Program-made: the position numbers and the translations under genes
In this document: piece after piece, positions 50,576 through 58,417 of the stretch
How the letters are laid out: each line of letters opens with the position of its first letter
How positions within the stretch are numbered: position 1 is the stretch's first letter
Notes under the pieces: generated by a model
What the model saw: the letters and a program-made list of their open reading frames with translations, nothing else
Told to the model about the DNA's origin: nothing
Databases searched by the model: none
Source of the DNA: CAYRTV01 sp964505785
GTDB lineage: Bacteria > Acidobacteriota > Aminicenantia > Aminicenantales > Aminicenantaceae
Assembly (NCBI GenBank): GCA_964505785.1
Contig: CAZDJZ010000005.1
Coordinates: 1-64,000, forward strand
DNA length: 64,000 nucleotides
Reading direction: 5' to 3'

Positions 50576-51846
50576 TCGCTTTTATCTTTAAAGGAATCAT
50601 CCGGGACAGGGCGCGCAGCTTATTTCCCTTTTTAACCGTGGTCTTAGGGGTCATCCTGACTGTATTAGGCTGCGCCTGGATTCAGGGAGCGCAGACCAGT
50701 TTTATCGACTCCAGCGCTAAATTTAGTACCGGCCATATCAAGATCATGTCCCGCGCCTATGCAGAAGAGTCTGATCAAATCCCCAATGATTTGGCGTATA
50801 TCGGTATTAATGACCTGCTGCAGCAGCTCGAACAGGACTTTCCAGACATGCACTGGACACCGAGAATAAAATTCGGTGGATTGCTGGACATTCCTGACGA
50901 GCAGGGTGAAACCCGGGCTCAGGGACCGGTGGCGGGCATGGCGATCGATCTGTTTTCAAATGACAGTATCGAGTGGAATCTGCTGGATATGGAAAGGTCC
51001 TTAGTCAGCGGGCGTTTTCCGCAGAATCCCGGTGAAATTCTGTTGAGCGCGGAATTTGCCGGCAACCTCGGCATCCGTGAGGGTGAAACCGCAACCCTGA
51101 TAAGTTCAACCATGTACGGCAGCATGGCGATGTATAATTTCACCATGGTAGGAACGATCCGCTTCGGTGTCATGGCCTTAGACCGGGGAGCGATGATAGC
51201 AGATATCTCGGATATCCAGAGAGCATTGGATATGCGGGATGCCGCCGGCGAGGTTCTGGGATATTTTGAAAATTATGTTTATCGTGATGAAAAAGCCGAA
51301 AACGTCAGGCAATCCTTTAACGCCCAAGATTCAGATCCAGATGATGAGTTCTCCCCGGTTATGGAAACCCTTTATCAGCAATCCGGATTTTCTGAATTGA
51401 TGGATATGTTCAAAATGTTCTCAAGTGTCATCATTATTGTTTTTGTCGGGGCGATGTCGATTGTACTTTGGAACGCAGGCCTGATGGGCAGTCTCCGCCG
51501 CTATGGTGAAATCGGCATCAGGCTGGCTATGGGAGAAAGCAAAGGTCACCTTTACAGGTCGTTGATCGGGGAATCTTTAATGATCGGCTTTTTGGGGACT
51601 ATTGCCGGAACTGTGCTGGGAGTGGGGATCGCCTACTATCTTCAGGTCCACGGATTGGATATCAGTTCAATGATGCAGGACGCCTCCCTGATGCTGTCCA
51701 ATGTCATCCGTGCAAAAATCACCCCGTTTTGTTTTGTTATCGGTTTCATTCCCGGATTGGCAGCCACTTTTTTGGGGACAGCTATTGCCGGGATCGGCAT
51801 ATATAAACGGCAAACCTCCCGGCTTATGAAAGAGATGGAAACATGA
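50572..51846 (+). CDS. FtsX/MacB-family ABC permease, second subunit
   Basis: This 424-residue protein has the same plan as the preceding gene: N-terminal membrane segment (LFPFLTVVLGVILTVLGCAWI), periplasmic domain to about 275, then three membrane segments (FSSVIIIVFVGAMSIVLWNAG, LMIGFLGTIAGTVLGVGIAYYL, FCFVIGFIPGLAATFLGTAIAGIGIY). The coupling segment is YGEIGIRLAMGESKGHLYRSLIGES. It overlaps both neighbours by four bases, showing a tightly coupled operon. Two different permeases plus one ATPase recall LolCDE rather than homodimeric MacB. Confidence 0.88.
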   Translation: MIAFIFKGIIRDRARSLFPFLTVVLGVILTVLGCAWIQGAQTSFIDSSAKFSTGHIKIMSRAYAEESDQIPNDLAYIGINDLLQQLEQDFPDMHWTPRIKFGGLLDIPDEQGETRAQGPVAGMAIDLFSNDSIEWNLLDMERSLVSGRFPQNPGEILLSAEFAGNLGIREGETATLISSTMYGSMAMYNFTMVGTIRFGVMALDRGAMIADISDIQRALDMRDAAGEVLGYFENYVYRDEKAENVRQSFNAQDSDPDDEFSPVMETLYQQSGFSELMDMFKMFSSVIIIVFVGAMSIVLWNAGLMGSLRRYGEIGIRLAMGESKGHLYRSLIGESLMIGFLGTIAGTVLGVGIAYYLQVHGLDISSMMQDASLMLSNVIRAKITPFCFVIGFIPGLAATFLGTAIAGIGIYKRQTSRLMKEMET

Positions 51847-52586
51847 AAAAAATATTACTTCTCAGCTTGTTTATCTCAGCTGCAGCAGCCTTTGCCATAC
51901 AAACCGCCCCATCGGGGGAATGGATTCTGGAACAAATCGACAAGAATATCGGCTCGGACAACAAAATCTCTCAGAGCAGAATGATCATCCACGGCCGCAG
52001 AGGGGACAGATCTATCGAATCCAAATCCTGGATTCAGGGGACCGAACAGTCCTTTACCGAATATTTAGCCCCGCCACGAGAAGCAGGGACCAAGATGCTG
52101 AAACGCGGCGATGAATTATGGACCTATTCTCCGTCCACCGACCGGACCATTCGTATTTCCGGTCATATGCTGAGACAGTCCGTCATGGGATCTGACCTGT
52201 CTTATGAAGACCTCATGGAAGACCGCCGGCTTCAAAATGATTACAAAGCGGAAGTGGTGGCCGAAGAAATCATGGGGGAACGCCCCTGCTGGGTCCTGGA
52301 ATTGACTGCCGTAACAGAGGACATCACCTATCATTCCCGTAAAATATGGGTGGACAAGGAACGCTTCGTCTCCCTGAGAGAAGAGCGCTATGCGAAAAGC
52401 GGCAAATTGATCAAAACCACTCAAGTTAATAAGGTCAAACGGATCGACGGCCGCTGGTTTCCCGTGGAAATGGTATTCAAGGATGAATTGAAAGCCGGTG
52501 AAGGAACGGAATTTGTCCTTGAATCGGTCGAATTCAACGCCGATATCCCCGATTACATTTTCTCTAAAGCATCGCTGCGCCGGTGA
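51843..52586 (+). CDS. Outer-membrane lipoprotein-sorting (LolA-like) protein
   Basis: This 247-residue periplasmic protein has a signal peptide (MKKILLLSLFISAAAAFAIQ). Motifs are typical of the LolA-like family that accompanies MacB-type exporters: SWIQGTEQSFTEYLAPPREAGTKMLKRGDELWTYSPSTDRTIRISGHMLRQSVMGSDLSYED and a C-terminal DGRWFPVEMVF. The fold is expected to be a half-barrel that holds a lipid or lipoprotein acyl chain. It ends the operon and overlaps the second permease by four bases, so it probably receives cargo from the transporter and carries it across the periplasm. Confidence 0.88.
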   Translation: MKKILLLSLFISAAAAFAIQTAPSGEWILEQIDKNIGSDNKISQSRMIIHGRRGDRSIESKSWIQGTEQSFTEYLAPPREAGTKMLKRGDELWTYSPSTDRTIRISGHMLRQSVMGSDLSYEDLMEDRRLQNDYKAEVVAEEIMGERPCWVLELTAVTEDITYHSRKIWVDKERFVSLREERYAKSGKLIKTTQVNKVKRIDGRWFPVEMVFKDELKAGEGTEFVLESVEFNADIPDYIFSKASLRR

Positions 52587-52761
52587 GTTTAATCCTTTTT
52601 ATATAGACCGAAAAAGCGTCCTATTTTAACCAGCCGGTGTGACCAGAGTTGCTTTATCTCATCAATAATTATGTCAATAAAAAGAATATCTGATAAAGAG
52701 GTCTATAAATTCCCTGGATTTTTTTATCCACTTGATTTATTTTTAATAAAGAGCGAATTAT

Positions 52762-52800
52762 CCTGGATTATTCATGGGCTGCGATGATTGCAGATACGAT
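52762..52800 (+). mobile_element. MITE-like terminal fragment
   Basis: CCTGGATTATTCATGGGCTG then ATTGCAGATACGATGCG, the second type of element terminus. It lies in a 370-base gene-free stretch (52587-52960) that otherwise shows only AT-rich DNA and one GAGTAAGGAG piece near 52931. Confidence 0.6.
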
Positions 52801-52966
52801 GCGATTTGGATAGCATTTTTTTTATGAATTAAACATGTGCGCAACACAACCTGGACAATGGAAATGAATTCACAACTCTTCCTGAGGCCTGCAGCGCAGG
52901 CCATTTAGACCATGAACTGTTTCGCAGTAAAGAGTAAGGAGTATTTTATTTAAAGGAGATTTGAAT

Positions 52967-53365
52967 ATGCATAAATGGGGAATATTTATTTTTTGTTTTT
53001 TTCTTATCATCACTTTCCACTCTTTCACCTTCTCAAGCCAAAATGAATCGACGGTTAAAATCGCCGTAGCTGCCGAGGGGGAAACCTTAGATGCGCAAGT
53101 TGCCAATCAAGCCGCTAGGGGGTTATGGTTTCTTTTTTTTGATGCTAACGGTGAGCTGATGGATTCATCAGAAAATCCGTACAAGGATGAACGAGGCGGA
53201 GCAGGCGTCAGCTGCGCTGATTACTTGGCTGGAAAGGACGTCACGGTTTTTATCGCAGGCAACGCCGGACCCAAAATGAGGGACGCTCTGGACAGCAACG
53301 GCATTGAATTTATTTCATTTTCCGGGACAGTCCAAGACGCTGTTGCCGAAGCACTTAAGAAATAA
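52967..53365 (+). CDS. Exported NifX/NifB-like (Nitro_FeMo-Co) domain protein
   Basis: The 132-residue product carries the dinitrogenase iron-molybdenum cofactor biosynthesis fold (PF02579): KIAVAAEGETLDAQVANQAARGLWFLFFDANGE (about 30-62), then YLAGKDVTVFIAGNAGPKMRDALDSNGIEFISFSGTVQDAVAEAL. An N-terminal hydrophobic segment (WGIFIFCFFLIITFHSFTFSS) looks like a signal peptide, which is unusual because family members are normally cytoplasmic. No nif gene is present. The domain can bind metal clusters. The ATG at 52967 is preferred, with AAGGAG eight bases upstream; an in-frame TTG lies six bases earlier. A sulfatase gene follows after 31 bases. Confidence 0.82.
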   Translation: MHKWGIFIFCFFLIITFHSFTFSSQNESTVKIAVAAEGETLDAQVANQAARGLWFLFFDANGELMDSSENPYKDERGGAGVSCADYLAGKDVTVFIAGNAGPKMRDALDSNGIEFISFSGTVQDAVAEALKK

Positions 53366-53396
53366 GCATAAATCAAAATCATAGGAGAGGATAGCC

Positions 53397-55430
53397 ATTA
53401 CGACAAGACGCGATTTTTTAAAAAAAATGGGCTTTGGCTCTGCAGCCCTGGCGGCTGAATTCAGCCATTTTCAGAAGCGGAATCCAAAGTTAAGATCAAA
53501 GCACCCCAATATTCTCTTTATATGCACAGATTATCAGGCAGGTGAAGACGGTCCTTCTCTCGGATCTCCTTTCCTGGATATGCCGGCTTTGGATCGATTA
53601 TGCAGGAATGGAATTGTATTCTCGCGGTACTACAGCACAGCTCCTGTTTGCCAACCGGCCCGCTGCACCTGGATTACCGGACAATACCCCCACACCCACG
53701 GCATGTGGGGCAATTATAATCAGTGGATTCCCCAAACCTGTCCTATCCTTATGAAGGAACTGGCAAATAGCGGATATTACACCATGGGAATCGGGAAAAT
53801 GCATTTCAAGCCATGGAACAGAACCGAGGGATTTCACCGCATGATCCATGCAGACCGCAAAGCCAATCTGGAGAGTGATAAAGAGTATCTGGATGATTAT
53901 GCCCGCTTTTTGTCCCAATATGATCTCAATCGCTGGGACTATCTCAAGCTGCAATACGAGCCGGAATCTCCCCATGTTTATGATTGGCCGTTCTCTCCGG
54001 AAACCCATATCGATCACTATGTCGGCACACAGGCACAGAGAGCGATCCAGGAGGGTTTCCTCGATGACAAAGGTCCCTGGTTTCTTTGGGTTTCCTTTAA
54101 CGGCCCCCATAATCCCTGGGATCCTCCAGCGGAATTCAGCCGGCCCTATATGACATTGGATTTGCCGTCTCCCCGGACCTATCCGGGAGAATTATCAGAT
54201 AAACCATTGGCTCAAACCCGGGCGCGGTATGGTTACACCAAAGAGGTCCCGGATTATATTGACAGGTATCCGGAAAATGAAAAGGATTACCTCAAACAAA
54301 TCCGGGCTAGCCATTATGGAAATTTGACCTTTATTGACAGGCAAGTCCAAAAGATTTTGGAGGCCCTCGAACAAAAAAACATACTCCGTGATACCATTAT
54401 CATTTATTCAGCGGACCATGGTTCACTTTTAGGTGATCATGGAATCTTTCATAAAGGCAACATTTATGAAAGATCAGCCCGGGTGCCTTTTGTTGTGCAT
54501 TCTCCAGCCAGGTATAAACCGGGCCGAACGGAGGCTTTGGCAAGTCATGTCGATTTCATGCCGACTATCCTTTCTTTGGCCGGCGCACCTATTCCTTCAG
54601 AAGTTGAAGGCCGTGATTTAACTCCATTATTTTCCGGAGAAAAGAAATCCATTCAGGACCGTTTGTTCATCGAAATTTCCCACAATATTGGTATCATCAA
54701 GGACAACTGGAAAATGTTTGTCTACAGTAATGGTGAAGGGGAGCTGTATGATATCCGCACTGATCCCGATGAGTTCAAGAATCTCTATTATACTCCTGAA
54801 TATGCTGAAAAAAGATATGAGCTGCGCGAAGATTTGATTGCTTTCAGGAAAGAAAATACAGATTTTTTTAAAACCACTCCTTCTGCGCCGGCGCTCCCAA
54901 ACCAAAAAGAATACCGTTTTAATCAGGGAGATATTTTGATTCAAAATCAAAAACCTTTCCCTCCCGCCCAAGGAGGCAAATCCATACGCATTCTGGCAAA
55001 AATCGGATCTTCCACCGGGCAAGCGGTTGACGGGGCGTTTTTTGTCTGCGAAGAAAAGATACCTGCCTGGCCGGAACGCCCGCCTCAAAACGGATATGCC
55101 CTTTATTTAGACGACGGGCGCTTGGCAATGGGAGTCCGCTTGTGGGATAAGGATACAATTATCACTTCTCCCGAATTAGTGCCGGATGAGGAATTTGAAG
55201 TGGATGCTTGCTGGGAAAGAGACGGAAAGATTACATTGAAAGTAAACGGCAATACTGTTGCCGCCGGAAAAACAGACAGCGGTCTTCCCAAACGGCGCGG
55301 CCGCTTTGAAGTGGTTGCCCCCTCTATCCATGTGGGCAGAGGCCATGCTTGGGGAACAGCCATCGGTGATTATCAAATAAATACCGACTTCACCGGAAAG
55401 ATTCACTTTGTCGTTCTCAAGCTTAATTAG
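53397..55430 (+). CDS. Tat-exported sulfatase, probable AUU start
   Basis: The ATG at 53427 lies inside a twin-arginine signal. Extending 30 bases upstream in frame gives ITTRRDFLKKMGFGSAALAA, a near-consensus Tat signal, beginning at ATT (53397) with AGGAGAGG six bases before it. The frame is closed by TAG 15 bases further up and has no ATG, GTG or TTG. The sulfatase domain has NILFICTDYQAGEDG (metal Asp), the formylglycine motif CQPAR (Cys85), GKMHFKPW, and SADHGSLLGDHG with the second metal site. The C-terminal 180 residues are a beta-sandwich of the laminin-G/concanavalin type (DGAFFVCEEKI, GYALYLDDGRLAMGV), probably for glycan binding. It should remove sulfate from polysaccharides outside the cytoplasm; a formylglycine-generating enzyme is not in the window. 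Confidence 0.88.
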   Translation: MTTRRDFLKKMGFGSAALAAEFSHFQKRNPKLRSKHPNILFICTDYQAGEDGPSLGSPFLDMPALDRLCRNGIVFSRYYSTAPVCQPARCTWITGQYPHTHGMWGNYNQWIPQTCPILMKELANSGYYTMGIGKMHFKPWNRTEGFHRMIHADRKANLESDKEYLDDYARFLSQYDLNRWDYLKLQYEPESPHVYDWPFSPETHIDHYVGTQAQRAIQEGFLDDKGPWFLWVSFNGPHNPWDPPAEFSRPYMTLDLPSPRTYPGELSDKPLAQTRARYGYTKEVPDYIDRYPENEKDYLKQIRASHYGNLTFIDRQVQKILEALEQKNILRDTIIIYSADHGSLLGDHGIFHKGNIYERSARVPFVVHSPARYKPGRTEALASHVDFMPTILSLAGAPIPSEVEGRDLTPLFSGEKKSIQDRLFIEISHNIGIIKDNWKMFVYSNGEGELYDIRTDPDEFKNLYYTPEYAEKRYELREDLIAFRKENTDFFKTTPSAPALPNQKEYRFNQGDILIQNQKPFPPAQGGKSIRILAKIGSSTGQAVDGAFFVCEEKIPAWPERPPQNGYALYLDDGRLAMGVRLWDKDTIITSPELVPDEEFEVDACWERDGKITLKVNGNTVAAGKTDSGLPKRRGRFEVVAPSIHVGRGHAWGTAIGDYQINTDFTGKIHFVVLKLN

Positions 55431-55491
55431 CCTGGATTATTCATAAAAAAATTGCGCTGTTTCTGCAATCTCGGCCCGCGAATAATCCAGG
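55431..55491. mobile_element. Minimal MITE-like element with perfect inverted termini
   Basis: CCTGGATTATTC (55431-55442) is the exact inverse of GAATAATCCAGG (55480-55491). TTAG flanks both sides (55427-55430 and 55492-55495), as a 4-bp target duplication would. The left end is the ATAAAAAAATTGCGC type and the right the CGGCCCGCG type, as in the full element at 60814-61068. It directly follows the sulfatase stop and can form a hairpin between convergent genes. Confidence 0.65.
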
Positions 55492-55526
55492 TTAGTCGGA
55501 ATTTCCAGGAATGGATGCCAGGATGT

Positions 55527-56003
55527 CTATGCCTTCTTAATATGGAACCAATCCGGGGCCGGCCTTTTTGTCCATGTCGCAAACCGTGATTTTTCAGCGA
55601 TATAAAACCGGCGATAAGCCAGCACAGCATCCCCGGGAACTCTGTAAGCATCCGGCATAGCCTGGACAAATTCAGTCAGCCCTGCATCTTCGATGGGCGG
55701 GGCCGGCAGTCTCCGGGCTACAACAGCTGAACTGTGATCCTTGCTGTGATTAAACCTGAATTTGAACTCCTGATTGAGATTCTCTGCCAATGAACGGAGC
55801 CACTGCCAGTTAGCTAGGGATGTCCCTGCCCAGATTGTGCAGGGATGATGTCTATGCGTGGATTTATACGGAGCTTCCATCCCGTTTTCATGAAGTACGG
55901 TACACAGCATCTGCGTGCTTTCCAGAATCATCTTAACCACATGCTGATCAGCATGGTATTCAGCACATTTCTTTATATCGTAATCCAGTATAAAAATATT
56001 CAT
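55527..56003 (-). CDS. Pyrimidine-dimer glycosylase-like (Pyr_excise) protein
   Basis: This 158-residue protein starts MNIFILDYDIKKCAEYHADQHVVKMILESTQMLCTVLH, closely resembling a group of phage and bacterial proteins related to T4 endonuclease V (PF03013). That likeness continues in YKSTHRHHPCTIWAGTSLANWQWLRSLAENLNQEF. The conserved His and Cys residues (HADQHVVKMILE, THRHHPC) are all present. The T4 catalytic Thr2 is replaced here by Asn, so a UV-repair glycosylase activity is uncertain. Relatives are common in phage genomes, hence possible horizontal origin, but no other phage gene is near. Single gene, weak ribosome binding site. Confidence 0.65.
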   Translation of the reverse strand: MNIFILDYDIKKCAEYHADQHVVKMILESTQMLCTVLHENGMEAPYKSTHRHHPCTIWAGTSLANWQWLRSLAENLNQEFKFRFNHSKDHSSAVVARRLPAPPIEDAGLTEFVQAMPDAYRVPGDAVLAYRRFYIAEKSRFATWTKRPAPDWFHIKKA

Positions 56004-56088
56004 AGAGCCTCAAGTTTGGAAGGGCACCCACAAATAATATAATAATTGAAGTCAATATTGCTAATGGATAATGAACCGTTAATTCAGT

Positions 56089-56692
56089 CTAATTAAGACC
56101 TAATTGAAGGCTGGCCCAGATTTTCAGATCTTTCGGTATCCTGAAGCCTCCGGCTCTTCCCGGCATGGGCCTCCCTGCCATTCCGCCTGGGCGGCCTCCT
56201 CCCCTAGCGCCCATGCCCGCCATTCCGCCGGGTTTTCTTTTTGATGAATCCTGAAAATCCAATTTGGGCGATAGCATTCCGATACTTATCTTATCTCCCG
56301 GCTCGATACCGATAGCATATCTATTGTTTTCATCAGCCTCAAGGGGAATTTTAAGTTCATAAACCAGCATTCCCGCCGAGGATTTAACAGCGATTTCCAT
56401 GCCAGTCAAATCTGATAAGGCCAGCCTTTGTATTTGATCCTCCCCGGGACCAATAATTTCGATTTCCTTCAAAGATTGGGCAAATCTCTGCTGCAGTTCA
56501 TTCCGATTCAGTTCTCCCAAAGCACCGGGCGACTGAGCTGCTTCCTTATACCCTCTTCCGATCATCCGCATTTCCGTCAATTGTGATCTCTCGATCCAGC
56601 CACGTACTGTTCATATGATAGGTTCCGCACCCTAAATTAAAGATTACGAAAACCAACAAAGTTACTCTAAGAAGGCCTTGATGGAATTTCAT
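56089..56692 (-). pseudogene. Decayed lipoprotein gene with internal deletion
   Basis: The first part (56692-56546) starts with AGGAGAAAAACATG and encodes a lipoprotein signal (LLRVTLLVFVIFNLGCGTYHMNSTW) and DREITIDGNAD, then stops. A different frame continues from about 56580 as MIGRGYKEAAQSPGALGELNRNELQQRF, through YELKIPLEADENNRYAIGIEPGDKISIGM to a Gly/Met/Arg-rich segment and IPKDLKIWASLQL. The two parts look like the two ends of a secreted beta-sandwich protein whose middle has been deleted with a frame change. The Gly-rich segment GGMAGMGARGGGRPGG sits near the end. Probably non-functional. Confidence 0.7.
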
Positions 56693-56858
56693 GTTTTTCT
56701 CCTGCATCACTTTATTTTTTATCCTCATTCATGATTTGCCTGAACCACTTAGGTTAGACTCCAATATAAGACATTTTATTCCCTATAACACTAATATTTT
56801 AAGACCCTCAAAATTTCGCCGTGTATGGTAAAATACACTTTTTAAGCGAGAATAGATA

Positions 56859-57782
56859 ATGAGACAAAATTGGACAACAGATGATATTCCTGATCTGTCG
56901 GGAAAAATCACTATTATCACAGGAGCCAACAGCGGCATTGGATTAGAAGCGGCCAGGGAATTAGCCCGCAAAGGTGCGCATATCATCATGGCCTGCCGCG
57001 ATATAGAGAAAGCAGAAACCGCTAAAAATGAAATCGCCAATACAATCCCTGATACAACGCTCGAAATAATCAGACTCGATCTGGCTGATTTGAAATCCGT
57101 TCATCGTTTTGCAGATGAATTTAAAGCAAAATATCAAAAGCTGGATATCCTGATCAACAACGCCGGCATAATGATGGCGCCGTACGGAAAGACAAAAGAC
57201 GGTTTCGAACAGCAGTTCGGCATCAATCATCTCGGCCACTTTGCTTTGAGCGGATTATTGATTGACCTTATTCTTAAAACTCCCCATTCACGTATTATCA
57301 ACGTCAGCTCCAATGCCCACCGACTCGGAGAAATAGATTTTGAAAATCTCATGTACGAGGGAGGAAAAGGCTACTCCCCCACCCGGGCTTATGCACGTTC
57401 CAAACTTGCGAATCTTCTTTTTACTTATGAATTGGAGCGCCGCTTCGAAAACACCGCCTCCCAAACAATTGCCGCAGGGGCGCATCCGGGATATACGCAT
57501 ACGCATCTCACCCGTTATCTAGAGAAAAAATGGTATTTCCGCTTATTCAGCCCCCTGGGCAATTTCATCGCTCAAAGTGCGGAAATGGGGGCACTGCCTA
57601 TACTTCGGGCCGCCGCAGACGCAGGAGTCATCGGAGGACAATATTACGGCCCGGACGGCTTTTTGGAACAGAGAGGTTATCCGGTCGTCGTTAAGTCAAG
57701 CAAAGCATCATACAGCGATGCAACAGCCCAAAGACTATGGAAAGTGTCCGAACAAATAACCGGCTTTAAGTTCGACATTTAG
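56859..57782 (+). CDS. Short-chain dehydrogenase (retinol dehydrogenase-like)
   Basis: This 307-residue classical SDR has the cofactor motif TGANSGIGLEAA (TGxxxGxG, residues 20-31), ACRD at the position favouring NADP, LDLADLKSV near 75, NNAGIM (near 101), the catalytic Ser in INVSSNAH (near 148) and YARSK (Tyr and Lys near 173-177). The C-terminal 100 residues resemble the WW-domain oxidoreductase/retinol dehydrogenase group (HPGYTHTHLTRYLEKKW, GGQYYGPDGFLEQRGYP). The substrate is unknown; such enzymes reduce aldehydes or ketones. It is a single gene with weak ribosome binding sequence. Confidence 0.85.
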   Translation: MRQNWTTDDIPDLSGKITIITGANSGIGLEAARELARKGAHIIMACRDIEKAETAKNEIANTIPDTTLEIIRLDLADLKSVHRFADEFKAKYQKLDILINNAGIMMAPYGKTKDGFEQQFGINHLGHFALSGLLIDLILKTPHSRIINVSSNAHRLGEIDFENLMYEGGKGYSPTRAYARSKLANLLFTYELERRFENTASQTIAAGAHPGYTHTHLTRYLEKKWYFRLFSPLGNFIAQSAEMGALPILRAAADAGVIGGQYYGPDGFLEQRGYPVVVKSSKASYSDATAQRLWKVSEQITGFKFDI

Positions 57783-58168
57783 TCTTTCTTAAAAGATACC
57801 GCGGAAAAAGAATAGCTTCATTTGCAGACTTTATATAGCTCATACTCTTCTCCAGAATCTTTTCTCAGAATATTCGTTTCTTCCTGCATCGAGATTTTAA
57901 ATCTTAAATAAAAAACCAGTGAAATGGAAAATATCAGGCCGGAATGAAAAATGAGCCGTCATTTCGTTGATCGGACACCCTTCAAGACGAGTATGAACTG
58001 AGCAGATGGATGAAACCGCTTGACGACAGCAATCCGGTGGCATTCCGGATCCCAAACGAGGATCCGGCGGGACAGCGCAATGCATTCAGGTTTTGCTATG
58101 AATTTGGTCATTTAGCACGGCACCGGATGTATTATGATGCGATTTACTTCAGGGTGTTGTGGCAGAAA
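57783..58168. other. Gene-free stretch upstream of tRNA-Leu 3' end
   Basis: No gene is supported. There is one palindrome, CGGATCC/GGATCCG around AAACGA-type loop bases (58046-58067). A plus-strand frame from 58010 runs into the tRNA and is probably not coding. Confidence 0.3.
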
Positions 58169-58254
58169 TGCCGGGGGCGGGACTCGAACCCGCACAGAGG
58201 ATAACCTCCGAGGGATTTTAAGTCCCTTGCGTCTACCAATTCCGCCACCCCGGC
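58169..58254 (-). tRNA. tRNA-Leu(UAA)
   Basis: An 86-base class II cloverleaf on the minus strand. The acceptor GCCGGGG pairs with CCCCGGC. The D arm has GGAATTGGTAGAC, the anticodon arm AGGGA/TCCCT encloses CTTAAAA (anticodon UAA), and there is a long variable arm CGGAGGTTATCCTCTG. The T arm has loop TTCGAGT. The discriminator is A. CCA is not encoded, unlike the tRNA-Gln and tRNA-Glu genes here. Confidence 0.95.
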
Positions 58255-58417
58255 ATAACCAACATCGTGAACTGATTGGGAAAATGATTATATCACAGCT
58301 CATTTCACCTCACAAGATAACCGGCAAAAAATTCAGATCTTCAATATTTCATTGAATAAAAAGCCTTGCTGTGATAAATATTAGGTTATATCTCTTCCGA
58401 GGTGATTTGGAGGCATA

